DNA of 64,000 nucleotides from Ruegeria spongiae (GCF_023502395.1 NZ_JAMFMB010000021.1:19434-83433); one strand, 5' to 3'; positions 7,940 through 18,019 are shown, counted from the stretch's first letter. Made by a program: numbers and translations. Notes: a model not told the origin generated them from the sequence alone.

Positions 7940-8944
7940 ATGGGACAAATTCAACTGAACCAGGTGACCAAAAGCTTCGGCGACGTCCAGGTCATTCCGC
8001 CACTGGATCTGACCATCGAAGACGGAGAGTTCACGGTCTTTGTCGGGCCTTCGGGCTGCGGTAAATCCACCCTTCTGCGTCTGATCGCGGGGTTGGAGGA
8101 CATCACCTCCGGGCACATCGCCATCGACGGCACAGACGCCACCGATGTGCCGCCTGCCAAGCGTGGTCTGGCCATGGTGTTCCAGTCCTACGCGCTTTAT
8201 CCGCATATGTCGGTGCGCAAGAACATCGCCTTTCCGATGCGCATGGCCGGGATTGATCAGGCCGAGCAGAACCGGCGGATCGACGCCGCCGCCAAGGCGT
8301 TGAACCTGACCGACTATCTGGACCGGCGTCCGGGTCAGTTGTCGGGCGGGCAGCGCCAGCGGGTCGCCATCGGACGGGCCATCGTGCGCGAACCTGCGGC
8401 GTTCCTGTTTGACGAGCCGCTGTCCAATCTGGACGCCGCCCTGCGGGTCGGCATGCGGCTGGAAATCAGCGAGATGCATGAACGGCTCAAGACCACGATG
8501 ATCTACGTGACCCATGATCAGGTCGAGGCGATGACCATGGCCGACAAGATCGTCGTGCTGCGCGCCGGGATCGTCGAACAGGTGGGCAGCCCGCTTGAGC
8601 TTTACCAACGGCCCGGCAACACCTTTGTCGCCGGGTTCATCGGCTCGCCCAAGATGAACCTGATCGAGGGCCCGGAGGCGGCCAAGCACGATGCGGCGAC
8701 CATCGGCATCCGGCCCGAGCATATCGATATCTCGGAAACGGAAGGCACCTGGCAGGGCACCGTGGGTGTGTCCGAACATCTGGGCTCCGACACGTTCTTT
8801 CACATCCAGAGCGGGCTGAGCGCTGAGCCGCTGACGGTTCGCGCCGGTGGCGAGCGCAAGTTGAAATACGGGACCGAAGTGTTCCTGACCCCGCAAATCG
8901 AACACCTGCATCGGTTCGACCAGCACGGGCTCAGGATCGCATGA
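7940..8944 (+). CDS. smoK: Polyol ABC transporter ATP-binding protein (MalK/SmoK type)
   Basis: A 334-residue ATPase that powers the SmoFG permease. It shows Walker [10 protein letters not shown] at 36-44, the signature LSGGQRQR near 134-141, Walker B FLFDEP near 154-159 and the H-loop in [10 protein letters not shown]. The C-terminal third is the MalK-type regulatory/TOBE region (GIRPEHI onwards), slightly shorter than in enterobacterial MalK. The start is twelve bases after the permease stop. Its stop overlaps the next ATG as ATGA (8941-8944), implying translational coupling to the dehydrogenase. Confidence 0.93.
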   Translation: MGQIQLNQVTKSFGDVQVIPPLDLTIEDGEFTVFVGPSGCGKSTLLRLIAGLEDITSGHIAIDGTDATDVPPAKRGLAMVFQSYALYPHMSVRKNIAFPMRMAGIDQAEQNRRIDAAAKALNLTDYLDRRPGQLSGGQRQRVAIGRAIVREPAAFLFDEPLSNLDAALRVGMRLEISEMHERLKTTMIYVTHDQVEAMTMADKIVVLRAGIVEQVGSPLELYQRPGNTFVAGFIGSPKMNLIEGPEAAKHDAATIGIRPEHIDISETEGTWQGTVGVSEHLGSDTFFHIQSGLSAEPLTVRAGGERKLKYGTEVFLTPQIEHLHRFDQHGLRIA

Positions 8945-9708
8945 AACGGCTGGACGGCAAAACGGCCTTGATCACCGGCGCGGCCCGAGGCATCGGGCGC
9001 GCCTTCGCCGAGGCCTATCTTGCCGAGGGTGCCAGGGTGGCGATTGCTGATATAGACATCGCCCGCGCCCGCGAAACCGCCGGTGAGATTGGTGCGATTG
9101 CGGTCCATATGGATGTAGCCGATCAGGCCAGCATCGAGGCGGGTGTGGACACGACCATCGCCGAACTGGGCCATATCGACATCCTGATCAACAATGCCGC
9201 CGTGTTCACCGCCGCGCCGATCACCGAGATCACGCGCGCGGATTACACCCGCACCTTCGACATCAATGTCGCGGGCACGCTCTTCACGCTGCAGGCGGTC
9301 GCCAGGCATATGATCGCGCGCGGGCAGGGCGGCAAGATCATCAACATGGCCTCGCAGGCGGGACGGCGGGGTGAGCCTCTGGTGGCCGTCTACTGTGCCA
9401 CCAAGGCCGCTGTGATCAGCCTGACGCAATCGGCGGGGCTCAACCTCATCGACCATGGGATCAACGTGAACGCCATCGCGCCCGGTGTGGTCGATGGCGA
9501 GCATTGGGACGGCGTGGATGCGTTCTTTGCCCGGCATGAGGGCAAGGCACCGGGGCAGAAGAAGCGCGAGGTCGCTCGGGCCGTGCCTTATGGCCGGATG
9601 GGCGTGGCCGAAGATCTAACCGGCATGGCGGTGTTTCTGGCCAGTTCCGAGGCCGACTACATCGTCAGCCAGTGTTTCAACGTGGATGGCGGGCAATGGA
9701 TGAACTGA
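8941..9708 (+). CDS. smoS: Sorbitol (L-iditol 2-) dehydrogenase, SDR family
   Basis: A 255-residue short-chain dehydrogenase. The NAD-binding motif TGAARGIG is at 12-19, NNAA follows, and the catalytic Tyr151-x3-Lys155 is in VYCATKAA. The C-terminal region has the [12 protein letters not shown] ending usual for polyol SDRs. In Rhodobacter the equivalent enzyme (SmoS) oxidises sorbitol to fructose and galactitol to tagatose; this assignment rests on the operon context as well as the family. It is coupled to the ATPase gene by ATGA, and its stop shares one base with the mtlK start (TGATG). Confidence 0.88.
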   Translation: MKRLDGKTALITGAARGIGRAFAEAYLAEGARVAIADIDIARARETAGEIGAIAVHMDVADQASIEAGVDTTIAELGHIDILINNAAVFTAAPITEITRADYTRTFDINVAGTLFTLQAVARHMIARGQGGKIINMASQAGRRGEPLVAVYCATKAAVISLTQSAGLNLIDHGINVNAIAPGVVDGEHWDGVDAFFARHEGKAPGQKKREVARAVPYGRMGVAEDLTGMAVFLASSEADYIVSQCFNVDGGQWMN

Positions 9709-11198
9709 TGAAAGATACGTCTCCCGTACCCGGGCTGAGCCTGGCAACGCTTGCTGGCATGCCGGACCATATCGACAGACCGCGCTATGACCGGCGCGAC
9801 CTCAGCCCCGGCATCGTCCATATCGGGCTTGGCAATTTCCACCGTGCCCATCAGGCGTGGTTTCTGCACCGGTTGATGCAACGGGGCGAGGCGCTGGATT
9901 GGGCGATCCTCGGTGCGGGCGTGCGGCCCTATGATGCGGCGATGCGAGAGAAGCTGCGCGCGCAGGATTGCCTGACGACCCTCATCGAATTGGCCCCCGA
10001 TAGCCGCGCTGCTGAAATCATCGGCCCGATGATCGACTATCTGCCCATAGAAGACGGGCACGGCGCGCTTATCCGGGCCATGGCCGATCCCGCGATCCGG
10101 ATCGTTTCCCTCACGGTGACCGAAGGCGGCTATTTCATCGACGGCGCCACTGGCGGATTCGACGTCAATCATCCCGAGATTCAACATGACGCGGCCAATC
10201 CGGGCGCACCCAAAACAGCCTTTGGCGCGATGATTGCCGCGCTTGAGATGCGCCGCGCTGCGAACGTTCCGCCTTTCACCGCGATGAGTTGCGACAATCT
10301 GCAAGGCAATGGCCGCATCTTGCGAAACCTGGTCGTCGGGCTTGCCCGATTGAGCGATCCCGAGTTGGCCCGCTGGATCGACACCGAAGGCGCGTTTCCA
10401 AACTCGATGGTCGATTGCATCGTGCCCGCCACCGGTCCCGGCGAGTTGGCGCTCGCACGCGAAATGGGCGTCGCGGATGCGGTGCCGGTGCCCCATGAGA
10501 ACTTTCGCCAATGGGTGATCGAAGACAGCTTTGTAATGGGTCGCCCCGATTGGAACACAGCGGGCGCCACCTTCTCCGAGGACGTGCATCCCTATGAGAT
10601 GATGAAGATCCGGGTGTTGAACGCCGGACATCAGGTGGTCGCAAATGCGGGCGTGCTGCTGGGTGTCGAGACCATCGCGGACTGCCTGTCCCATCCGCTG
10701 ATCAAGGCGCTGTTCCGCAAGGTGGAACGCACAGAGATCGCGCCTTATGCCGCCCCGGTTCCGGGTATGACCCCAGAGGCTTATGTCGATCTGGTCGAAC
10801 ACCGTTTCGCCAATCCAGCGATTCGCGACACCACCAGGCGGGTGGCATTCGACGGCTCTTCGCGACATCCCGGTTTTGTCTTACCGATCCTGCGCGATGC
10901 GCTTGCCGCAAGTGGCCCCATCGACGGGCTGATGCTGGTCGAGGCGCTCTGGGCGCGGATGTGCGCGGGTACCTGCGAGGATGGAACGGTGATCGAACCG
11001 AACGACCCCGCATGGGATCATCTGGTGCCGATCGCAATCCGCGCCAAGGACAGCCCGCAGGTCTGGCTGCAAGAGACCGGGCTTTATGGCGCGCTCGCAA
11101 CGGATGCGCGGGTGGTGCGGGCCTTTGAACACTGGCTCACGCTCATTTGGCGGGACGGTGTGCCCGTGGCGCTAGAATCCTATATTGGGTCCCCCTAG
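9708..11198 (+). CDS. mtlK: Mannitol 2-dehydrogenase
   Basis: A 496-residue long-chain secondary alcohol dehydrogenase that oxidises D-mannitol to D-fructose with NAD. The nucleotide-binding segment GIVHIGLGNFHRAHQAWF near residues 37-54 is typical of the mannitol dehydrogenase family, and KIRVLNAGHQ near 300-309 carries the active-site Lys and Asn-x-Gly-His residues. ATG 9708 is preferred because it overlaps the SDR stop and gives the usual family length; ATG 9696 would add four residues. With SmoS it lets the cell funnel both sorbitol and mannitol into fructose. No fructokinase gene follows within the operon. Confidence 0.9.
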   Translation: MKDTSPVPGLSLATLAGMPDHIDRPRYDRRDLSPGIVHIGLGNFHRAHQAWFLHRLMQRGEALDWAILGAGVRPYDAAMREKLRAQDCLTTLIELAPDSRAAEIIGPMIDYLPIEDGHGALIRAMADPAIRIVSLTVTEGGYFIDGATGGFDVNHPEIQHDAANPGAPKTAFGAMIAALEMRRAANVPPFTAMSCDNLQGNGRILRNLVVGLARLSDPELARWIDTEGAFPNSMVDCIVPATGPGELALAREMGVADAVPVPHENFRQWVIEDSFVMGRPDWNTAGATFSEDVHPYEMMKIRVLNAGHQVVANAGVLLGVETIADCLSHPLIKALFRKVERTEIAPYAAPVPGMTPEAYVDLVEHRFANPAIRDTTRRVAFDGSSRHPGFVLPILRDALAASGPIDGLMLVEALWARMCAGTCEDGTVIEPNDPAWDHLVPIAIRAKDSPQVWLQETGLYGALATDARVVRAFEHWLTLIWRDGVPVALESYIGSP

Positions 11199-11203
11199 GG
11201 ACC
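11188..11203 (+). terminator. Small hairpin at the end of the polyol operon
   Basis: GGTCCC (11188-11193) pairs with GGGACC (11198-11203) around CCTA, overlapping the mtlK stop codon. The stem is short and lacks a T-tract, so it is only a weak terminator candidate between convergent genes. Confidence 0.35.
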
Positions 11204-11216
11204 ATGAACACATGCG

Positions 11217-12422
11217 TCATTCGTTCACGGCGCTTTGAGTCCAGAGCCGCCGTGCGGCAAGCAGGCTGAGCGCGCAAATGCCACCAAGCGCGAAAAAACT
11301 CGGGGCAGGGCCGAAGCGGGCCAGCAACCAGCCGGTCAGCGGATAGGCCAGCAGCCAGCAGGCATGCGACAGGGTGAACTGGGCGGCAAACAGCGCCGGG
11401 CGGTCCTCGGGCGGGGCAGAGCGGCGCAGCAGGCGGCCCACCGGTGTCATCACCCCCGAATACCCAATCCCGATCACGACCCACCCGGCAAGCAGACTGC
11501 CCGCCGTCAGACCGGCAAGGGCTGCGATGCTTCCCAGCCCAAGACAGGTTGCGACCGAAAGCAGGGTACTGCCCATCATGACAGATCGGTCGGGGCGGTG
11601 TTCCAATAGCTGTGGCAGAATCAGTGCCGCCGCCATCGAACCCGCGCCGAAACTTCCCAGCGCCAGCGCCACCATCGTCTCGCTCAGACCCAGTGTGCTG
11701 CGGATCAGGACCACGGTGTTGACCAGAACCATACCGCTCACCATCGCCGCCGACAGGCTCAGCGCCAACAGCCCGCGCAGGTGCGGCAGGCTCAGGTAGA
11801 GGCGGATGCCGCGCGTGGTGCGGTCCCAGATGCCCCGCCGGATGGCCGGTTTCGGCGAGGGCAGGACCAGCGCCCCGATCAACAGCGCCGAGGCGATGAA
11901 GCCGACCGTCGTGCCCCAGAACAGCGTGTCGAAACTTACCAGCATCAGCAGTGCTGCTGCCAGGGCCGGGCTGGCGAGGTTTTCCAGATCATAGGCCAGC
12001 CGCGACAGCGACAGCGCGTTGGTATAGTCGCGCTCATCGGGCAGAACGTCCGGGATCGTGGCCTGAAACGCGGGTGAAAACCCGGCCGAGGCCGCCTGCA
12101 GCACAAAGATCAGCGCATAAATCTGCCAGATCGCGTCGACAAATGGCAGACACAGGGCCGCCGCCGCCCGCACCAGATCCAGCGCAATCAGCATCTTGCG
12201 CCGGTCCAGTTGCTCGGCAAAAGCGGCCGCAATCGGTGCCAGCCCCACATAGGCCAGCATCTTGATGGTCAGCGCCGTGCCCAGCACCACCCCCGCCTGC
12301 GCCCCGGCCAGATCAAAGGCCAGAAGGCTCAGCGCAACGGTGGCAAGACCGGTGCCCAGCAGCGCAACCACCTGCGCGGCAAAGAGATTTCGATAGGTCC
12401 GGTGGCGCAGAACGCTCAGCAT
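11217..12422 (-). CDS. MFS transporter, probable exporter
   Basis: A 401-residue integral membrane protein with the two six-helix halves of the major facilitator superfamily. The loop QLDRRKML near residues 69-77 corresponds to the conserved cytoplasmic motif A (here degenerate), and the C-terminal half carries TPVGRLLRRSAPPEDRPALFAA-type sequence seen in EntS/MFS_3-like exporters. It converges with mtlK (18-base gap) and is divergent from a small hypothetical gene. The substrate is unknown; drug or metabolite efflux is a guess from family resemblance. Confidence 0.85.
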   Translation of the reverse strand: MLSVLRHRTYRNLFAAQVVALLGTGLATVALSLLAFDLAGAQAGVVLGTALTIKMLAYVGLAPIAAAFAEQLDRRKMLIALDLVRAAAALCLPFVDAIWQIYALIFVLQAASAGFSPAFQATIPDVLPDERDYTNALSLSRLAYDLENLASPALAAALLMLVSFDTLFWGTTVGFIASALLIGALVLPSPKPAIRRGIWDRTTRGIRLYLSLPHLRGLLALSLSAAMVSGMVLVNTVVLIRSTLGLSETMVALALGSFGAGSMAAALILPQLLEHRPDRSVMMGSTLLSVATCLGLGSIAALAGLTAGSLLAGWVVIGIGYSGVMTPVGRLLRRSAPPEDRPALFAAQFTLSHACWLLAYPLTGWLLARFGPAPSFFALGGICALSLLAARRLWTQSAVNE

Positions 12423-12547
12423 GTCAGAGCTCCGTCAGGGGAAAGTCGTCATGATCGCGTCGGGTCATGGCGCAGCCTTATCCGGTCGGTTGCCTATGTC
12501 AAACAGGCGCGATCACATGCGGGTCATTGGCTCAAATCCCGGACACA

Positions 12548-12937
12548 ATGGCGCGATACGGTATTTTCGAACAAAAACGGTTTCCCTATGTCATCAGAAT
12601 GGAACCGGACTTCAAAATCGAATGGGACGGACCGCGCTCGCGCTACCACGAAACACGCGTACGAGAGCAGGTTTCCCAGCGGGCGCAGTTTCTTGGCGAT
12701 CCGTCCTTCCCGCGCGGCTGCAGCTATCTGCGTGTTCCGCTGGTGCCACAGAAACATGATGGTCCGGGCATCGACTGCCATTGGGACGAGGACCGCCATG
12801 TGCTGGTCTGCTTTATGGATCTGGAAGACGGCCCGCTGCCGGAAGAGCTTGAAGCCTTTGTCAGCCCGAGCGACGAGAGGCCCGAAGAGGTTTCGGCCAC
12901 GGTTTTTACTCTCGACCGGCCAAGGCGTTTGAATTGA
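12548..12937 (+). CDS. Conserved hypothetical protein
   Basis: A 129-residue soluble protein with no signal peptide or membrane helix, rich in charged residues and with motifs YGIFEQKRFPYVIRMEPDF near the start and CHWDEDRHVLVCFMDLEDG near 80-98. I do not recognise the family. The ATG at 12548 has only a weak ribosome binding site; an in-frame start at 12467 would add 27 residues without protein-like character. It is divergent from the MFS transporter and convergent with the LOG-family gene (24-base gap). Confidence 0.6.
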   Translation: MARYGIFEQKRFPYVIRMEPDFKIEWDGPRSRYHETRVREQVSQRAQFLGDPSFPRGCSYLRVPLVPQKHDGPGIDCHWDEDRHVLVCFMDLEDGPLPEELEAFVSPSDERPEEVSATVFTLDRPRRLN

Positions 12938-12961
12938 ACCCGAGAGGTCGGCCTTCTGGAA

Positions 12962-13513
12962 TCACCCAAAAGCCTGCCGCAATGCCTCCATCGCCTCGTC
13001 CGGGTCAGTGACCCAGGTCAGGAACGCGCCAAGCGACGGGTCGGCGAAGCCCTGCTCGATCGTGCGGTCTACCAGCGCGCGCAGCGGATCCCAGTAGCCT
13101 TCGATATTCATCACCAGGATCGGCTTGTCATGCAGGCCCAACTGCTGCCATGTCAGCGCCTCGAACAGCTCGTCCAGCGATCCCGGCCCGCCCGGCAGAA
13201 CCACAACCGCGTCGGCGTTCATGATCATTACCTTCTTGCGCTCATGCATGGTCTCGGTGACCACATAGGTGGTCAGGTCGGATTTTCCGACCTCGCGCCG
13301 CACCAGATGCTCGGGGATGACACCGAACGTGTCGCCGCCGGCAGACTGAGCCGCGCGCGCGACCTCTCCCATCAGGCCCACATCACCGGCACCATAGACC
13401 AGCCGCCAGCCCTCGCGCGCCAGCAATGTGCCGAAGCTGCGGGCGGTCTGCATATAGGCAGGCATTGCTCCGGACCGTGATCCGCAATACACACAGACGG
13501 ATTTATTGTTCAT
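12962..13513 (-). CDS. LOG-family phosphoribohydrolase (TIGR00730)
   Basis: A 183-residue enzyme of the Lonely Guy family, which cleaves nucleoside 5'-monophosphates such as AMP or cytokinin ribotides into base and ribose 5-phosphate. The diagnostic PGGPGSLDE is at 107-115 and the preceding catalytic Arg lies in HERKK (92). The Rossmann-type start MNNKSVCVYCGSRSG is typical. The start at 13513 gives the family length; a longer frame continues upstream only as non-protein-like sequence overlapping the LysM gene. In bacteria without known hormone signalling the physiological substrate is uncertain. Confidence 0.88.
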   Translation of the reverse strand: MNNKSVCVYCGSRSGAMPAYMQTARSFGTLLAREGWRLVYGAGDVGLMGEVARAAQSAGGDTFGVIPEHLVRREVGKSDLTTYVVTETMHERKKVMIMNADAVVVLPGGPGSLDELFEALTWQQLGLHDKPILVMNIEGYWDPLRALVDRTIEQGFADPSLGAFLTWVTDPDEAMEALRQAFG

Positions 13514-13642
13514 GGTCGGGCCTTTCGCTGGCAGAATGAGACGATACTGCCTGATAACGGGGCGCGAGGGCGGGCTCAACATCATGCGCGCATTTCCTGT
13601 CGGCGGCGACAGGAACCGGATGGCAAAGACGGAAGGACCGAC

Positions 13643-15019
13643 ATGGCCGAAAATGCTGGCGACAAAGGATCGGGCAAAGCGACCTGGATCATTGTTGCGG
13701 GTGGCGTCGCGGTTGCGGGCGCGGCGGCGATCTATTTTCTGTCTCCGCCGGATCAACCCGCACCGGACCCGGCTGTCATTGCCGAGACGGCAACCGGCGC
13801 GGTGGCAGAGGATGCTCCGATTGCAACCGCACCCGCCGAGACGGACGCACCCGATACGGACAGCACTGCCGAGAACGCGCCGGAGGGGCCTGCCAGCCCG
13901 GATGATGCTGACATCTCTGCCGATCCTGCCAGTGACGCAGAAAGCGCCGAAGCACCGGTCGCCGTGCCCGATGATCTCGACGCGCCTGAGCTTGATCTGA
14001 TCCGGGTCGCCCCGGACGGAGCGACCATTCTGGCCGGGCGCGGGACACCCGGCAGCAAGGTTAAGGTGCTGGTGGACGGGGATGAGGTGCATGCCTTCGA
14101 GGTCGACCAGAGCGGGCAGTTTGCGGCCTTTTTCCCGATTGTTCCGGGGAACGCGCCCCGGACCCTGACCTTGCAGACAGAACAGGGCGATCAAAGCACC
14201 CTGTCGGACGATTTCCTGATCGCTGCGTCACCCGAGGCAGCGCCCGAGCAGGTGGCCAGCGCCGACCCGCCCACCGGGCAAGACGCCGAAGGTGATACCG
14301 CCGCGCCGCCTGCGCAGACCACTGAGCCCACCGGGACAACCGATGCGCCGTCGCAGACCACCGAGAGTGCCGATGCCGCCTCCACAGGTGAGGAACGGAC
14401 AACACCAGAGGCTTCCGGCCCCGAGGCGGAGACCGGCAGTGACGAGACTGTTTCGGCGGAGGTTGCGCCAGCAGAGGCGCCTGCCATCCTGCGTTCCGGC
14501 GAAGAGGGTGTCGAACTGGTGCAATCGCCCCAGCAACAGGACGCCACAGCACCTAGCCTGCAACTGGACACGATCGGCTACACCAATCAGGGTCAGGTCG
14601 AGCTGACCGGTCGCGCCGCGCCCGGGGCCACGGTGCGGGCCTATCTGGACAATCGTGCGCTGCGGGACCTGAGTGTTGGCGAGGATGGCCGCTGGCGTGG
14701 CGAGATCGCCGGGATCGACCCCGGCACCTACACGCTGCGCCTCGATGCGCTGGGCAAAGGCGGCAAAGTGATCGACCGGCTGGAAACCCCGTTCCGGCGG
14801 GAAGCGCCCGAACTTCTGGTCGCCTCGGATACTGATGTCGCGACCCAGACCGCAACCATACGCGCCGTCACCGTCCAGCAGGGCGACACGCTCTGGGCGA
14901 TATCGCGCGATCGCTATGGCGACGGGGTGTTCTATGTGAAAGTGTTCGACGCGAACCGGGACAGCATCCGGAACCCGGATCTGATCTATCCGGGGCAAAT
15001 CTTCAACCTGCCGGAGTGA
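13643..15019 (+). CDS. Membrane-anchored LysM-domain protein
   Basis: A 458-residue envelope protein. Residues 14-33 form a single membrane anchor with a short basic N-terminus. It is followed by acidic, proline/alanine/threonine-rich linkers (about 36-112 and 195-300), two segments resembling bacterial Ig-like folds (about 113-195, LIRVAPDGATILAGRGTPGS; and 305-395, TGRAAPGATVRAYLDN) and a C-terminal LysM domain at about 407-458 (VQQGDTLWAISRDRYGDG). LysM binds peptidoglycan glycans, so the protein probably tethers the inner membrane to the cell wall. This architecture is common in Rhodobacteraceae. It is 24 bases upstream of an ABC exporter gene and may be cotranscribed with it. Confidence 0.85.
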   Translation: MAENAGDKGSGKATWIIVAGGVAVAGAAAIYFLSPPDQPAPDPAVIAETATGAVAEDAPIATAPAETDAPDTDSTAENAPEGPASPDDADISADPASDAESAEAPVAVPDDLDAPELDLIRVAPDGATILAGRGTPGSKVKVLVDGDEVHAFEVDQSGQFAAFFPIVPGNAPRTLTLQTEQGDQSTLSDDFLIAASPEAAPEQVASADPPTGQDAEGDTAAPPAQTTEPTGTTDAPSQTTESADAASTGEERTTPEASGPEAETGSDETVSAEVAPAEAPAILRSGEEGVELVQSPQQQDATAPSLQLDTIGYTNQGQVELTGRAAPGATVRAYLDNRALRDLSVGEDGRWRGEIAGIDPGTYTLRLDALGKGGKVIDRLETPFRREAPELLVASDTDVATQTATIRAVTVQQGDTLWAISRDRYGDGVFYVKVFDANRDSIRNPDLIYPGQIFNLPE

Positions 15020-15043
15020 TCTCTGGTCCCAGCAGAGCCAGCC

Positions 15044-16870
15044 ATGAAGCCAGCAAGCGCGACCCAGACCAAACAGGACATCACCGAGACGGAGCGCCGC
15101 TCGGGCTGGCGCACGATCCGCAAGGTGACGCCCTATCTCTGGCCCGAAGACGAGCCCTGGGTCAAACGTCGGGTGGTCTGGGCCATGGCGGCGCTGGTAT
15201 TTGCCAAACTGATCGCGGTTTACACGCCAATCCTCTACCGCAACGCGGTGGACACTCTGGCCGGGGATACGCAATCGCAACTGCTGCTGGGCGCGGTGGG
15301 GCTGACCGTGGCCTATGGCGTGGCGCGGATGATGACCGTGGGGTTCCAGCAATTGCGCGATGCGCTGTTTGCCCCGGTGGGCCAACGCGCGCTGAGGGCA
15401 TTGGCGCTGGAGACGTTCCAGCATATTCACCGCCTGTCGATGCGCTACCACATCACCCGCAAGACCGGCGGGCTCAGCCGGATCATCGAGCGCGGCGTCA
15501 AGGGCGTGGACTTCCTGCTGCGCTTTCTGCTGTTTTCCATCGGTCCGCTGATCCTGGAACTGGTGCTGGTCGCCATCATCCTGATGTGGCTTTTCGATGT
15601 CTGGTATCTGGTCGTCGTTGCCGTCACCATTGGCTTCTACATCTGGTTCACCTTTGCGGTGACCGAATGGCGGGTGAAGCTGCGCCGCGAGATGAACGAG
15701 CAGGACACCGAGGCCAACCAGCGGGCCATCGACAGCCTGCTGAATTTCGAAACCGTCAAGTATTTCTCCGCCGAGGAGCGCGAAGCGCTGCGCTATGACC
15801 AGTCGATGGGGGCCTATGCGCAAGCCGCTCTCAAGACCGCCTATTCGCTGGCCTTCCTGAATTTCGGGCAATCCCTGCTGATCACCTGCGGGCTGGTGGG
15901 CGTGATGGTGATGGCAGCACTTGGCGTACAAAGCGGCCAACTGACCGTGGGCGATTTCGTGATGGTCAACGCCTATATGATCCAGATCACCGTGCCGCTC
16001 AATTTCCTCGGCACGGTCTATCGTGAGATCCGCCAGTCGCTGGTGGATATGGGCGAGATGTTCGAGCTGCTGGAACAACCCGCCGAGGTCAGCGACAAGC
16101 AGGGCGCCCCCGCGCTTGCAGTGAATGGAGGCGAGATCAGGCTGGAGGATGTGCATTTCGGCTATGAGGCCGATCGCGAGATCCTCAAAGGCGTCTCGCT
16201 TGCGGTGCGTGCCGGACAGACCGTTGCCATAGTCGGTGCCACCGGGTCGGGCAAATCGACCATCGGGCGGCTGCTGTTCCGGTTCTATGACGTCACGGCG
16301 GGCGCGCTGAAGATCGACGGTCAGGATGTGCGCGACGTGACACAACAAAGCCTGCATGAAAATATCGGCGTGGTGCCGCAGGATACGGTGCTGTTCAACG
16401 ACACGATCCGCTACAACATCGCCTATGGCCGCGCCGATGCCACCCAGGACGAGGTCGAGGATGCCGCGCGCGCGGCACAGATCCATGACTTCATCGCGCA
16501 ACTTCCCGAAGGCTATGAGACCAAAGTGGGCGAACGCGGGCTGAAACTGTCGGGCGGTGAGAAACAGCGTGTGGGGATCGCCCGCACATTGCTGAAAAAC
16601 CCGCCCATCCTGTTGCTGGATGAAGCGACCAGCGCGCTCGACACCGAGACCGAGCAGGAGATCAAGGATGCGCTGGCCCGCGCCGGTGAGGGGCGCACGG
16701 TGATCACCATCGCGCACCGCCTCAGCACCATAGCCGAGGCCGACCGGATCGTGGTTCTGGACGCGGGAAAGATTGCCGAGCAGGGCACCCATGATGAACT
16801 GCTCAGCCACGACGGGCGCTACGCGCAGCTCTGGTCGCGCCAGCAAAGGGACAGCGACGAGGCAGCCTGA
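15044..16870 (+). CDS. ABC transporter ATP-binding/permease, Atm1 (HMT1) type
   Basis: A 608-residue half-transporter with an N-terminal six-helix membrane domain (about 40-330) and a C-terminal nucleotide-binding domain: Walker A GATGSGKST at 398-406, signature LSGGE from 502 and Walker B ILLLDEATSALD. The segment NFETVKYFSAEEREA near 230-245 is a hallmark of Atm1/ABCB7 relatives, including the alphaproteobacterial NaAtm1, which export glutathione-linked compounds or heavy-metal conjugates and act in iron-sulphur homeostasis. It probably works as a homodimer in the inner membrane. Confidence 0.92.
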   Translation: MKPASATQTKQDITETERRSGWRTIRKVTPYLWPEDEPWVKRRVVWAMAALVFAKLIAVYTPILYRNAVDTLAGDTQSQLLLGAVGLTVAYGVARMMTVGFQQLRDALFAPVGQRALRALALETFQHIHRLSMRYHITRKTGGLSRIIERGVKGVDFLLRFLLFSIGPLILELVLVAIILMWLFDVWYLVVVAVTIGFYIWFTFAVTEWRVKLRREMNEQDTEANQRAIDSLLNFETVKYFSAEEREALRYDQSMGAYAQAALKTAYSLAFLNFGQSLLITCGLVGVMVMAALGVQSGQLTVGDFVMVNAYMIQITVPLNFLGTVYREIRQSLVDMGEMFELLEQPAEVSDKQGAPALAVNGGEIRLEDVHFGYEADREILKGVSLAVRAGQTVAIVGATGSGKSTIGRLLFRFYDVTAGALKIDGQDVRDVTQQSLHENIGVVPQDTVLFNDTIRYNIAYGRADATQDEVEDAARAAQIHDFIAQLPEGYETKVGERGLKLSGGEKQRVGIARTLLKNPPILLLDEATSALDTETEQEIKDALARAGEGRTVITIAHRLSTIAEADRIVVLDAGKIAEQGTHDELLSHDGRYAQLWSRQQRDSDEAA

Positions 16871-16977
16871 CATCGGCCGCGTGCGCCGAGTTTCCGCAGG
16901 CATTGCGGTTGTATTCCGTCGCATCCGCAGTCTAGATGCGGGTGGAACATACCACTTTGACCAACAGGACCTCCGCG

Positions 16978-17304
16978 ATGAAAAAACTTCCTCTTCTGGG
17001 CGCGATCGCTCTGCTGATTGCAGCCCAGACACCTGCCTATGCCGATGATCTGGAATTCATGCTGGCCAACGAAAGCAGCGCCGATCTGGTCGAGTTCAAC
17101 ATTTCCAGCGCATCATCAGATGACTGGGAGGAAAACCTGCTTGAGGGCGGATACCTCGCGCCCGGATATGAGTCCGGCGTGCTGATCGCCGACGGGCTCA
17201 GCACCTGCATCTACGACCTGCGCGGTGTCTTTGCCGATGGCTCCGAGGTCGAGGATTTCAACCTCAATCTCTGCGATCTGGGCGGGTATACGTTCACCGA
17301 TTGA
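16978..17304 (+). CDS. Small secreted acidic protein of unknown function
   Basis: A 108-residue precursor. Residues 1-21 form a signal peptide (MKKLPLLGAIALLIAAQTPAYA) and the mature part is acidic, with two cysteines (in STCIYDLRG and LNLCDLGG) that could form a disulphide. The start is ATG 16978. I do not recognise a domain. It stands alone, followed by a textbook intrinsic terminator, so it is an independent transcription unit. Confidence 0.75.
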   Translation: MKKLPLLGAIALLIAAQTPAYADDLEFMLANESSADLVEFNISSASSDDWEENLLEGGYLAPGYESGVLIADGLSTCIYDLRGVFADGSEVEDFNLNLCDLGGYTFTD

Positions 17305-17336
17305 TCGTCGACCCTGTCACTGAATACCACCCGGAC

Positions 17337-17368
17337 GGCTGCGCCAGATAATGGCGCAGCCTTTTTTT
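17337..17368 (+). terminator. Intrinsic terminator
   Basis: GGCTGCGCCA (17337-17346) pairs perfectly with TGGCGCAGCC (17352-17361) around GATAA, followed by seven T. It ends the transcript of the small secreted protein. Confidence 0.92.
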
Positions 17369-17472
17369 GCGGCCATGCCCTCTCGTCGACGGGGCGGGGA
17401 CAGGTTTGAGCGGCACCGATTGCATGTTAGACTGGGTGGAGTTTCGTTTCGGCAATTTGACGAGGTTCGATC

Positions 17473-17880
17473 ATGTTACCTGTTCTGCGGAATGCTTTGT
17501 CCGCATCGGTGTTCGGTGTTGGCATCTTTTTTGCCACCGTTGCCTTTGCCGGTGATCCCATCATCGGCACATGGAAGACGGAACCGGACCGAAAGGATTT
17601 GATTTCCCATATCCAGATCACCGCCTGCGGCGACAAGTTCTGCGGCAAGATCCTCAGCGCCTATGACAAATCCGGCAAAGAAGTGCAGACCAAGAATATC
17701 GGCAAGAGGTTGTTCTGGGACGTGGCCAGCGAGGGCGGCGGCAAATATGGCGGCGGAGAATTCTGGGTGCCGCTGGTCAATGTCGAGGCGGTTCCCACCA
17801 TGGTGCTGGACGGCGATCAGCTGAAGGTCAAGGGATGCAGCCACCATGTCTGCGGACATCAGACCTGGTCCCGGCTTTGA
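17473..17880 (+). CDS. DUF2147 family secreted protein
   Basis: A 135-residue exported protein: signal peptide about residues 1-26 ending in VAFA, then a DUF2147-type domain starting DPIIGTWKTEPDRK. Typical features are present: the CGDKFCGKIL segment with two cysteines, and the closing VKGCSHHVCGHQTWSRL with two more, suggesting two disulphides in a small lipocalin-like barrel. DUF2147 proteins are found in cell envelopes, but their role is not established. ATG 17473 gives a complete signal peptide. Confidence 0.82.
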   Translation: MLPVLRNALSASVFGVGIFFATVAFAGDPIIGTWKTEPDRKDLISHIQITACGDKFCGKILSAYDKSGKEVQTKNIGKRLFWDVASEGGGKYGGGEFWVPLVNVEAVPTMVLDGDQLKVKGCSHHVCGHQTWSRL

Positions 17881-18019
17881 TCGTTCGGTCAGGCAGGAAC
17901 GGGCTAGCCAGGAGTTCAGCAACAGGGCCGCTTGGGTTTTATCCTGAATGGCAATGGTGGCGGATGTTCGCTTTTTTGCGGGACGAAGCGGACTTTCGCT
18001 GTGCATGCATCAACGACAG

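Noticed and set aside
14228..17032. Very long open frame on the minus strand, 934 codons
   Set aside because: It is antisense to the LysM and Atm1-type genes, lacks domain-like sequence and arises from the high third-position GC of the real genes.
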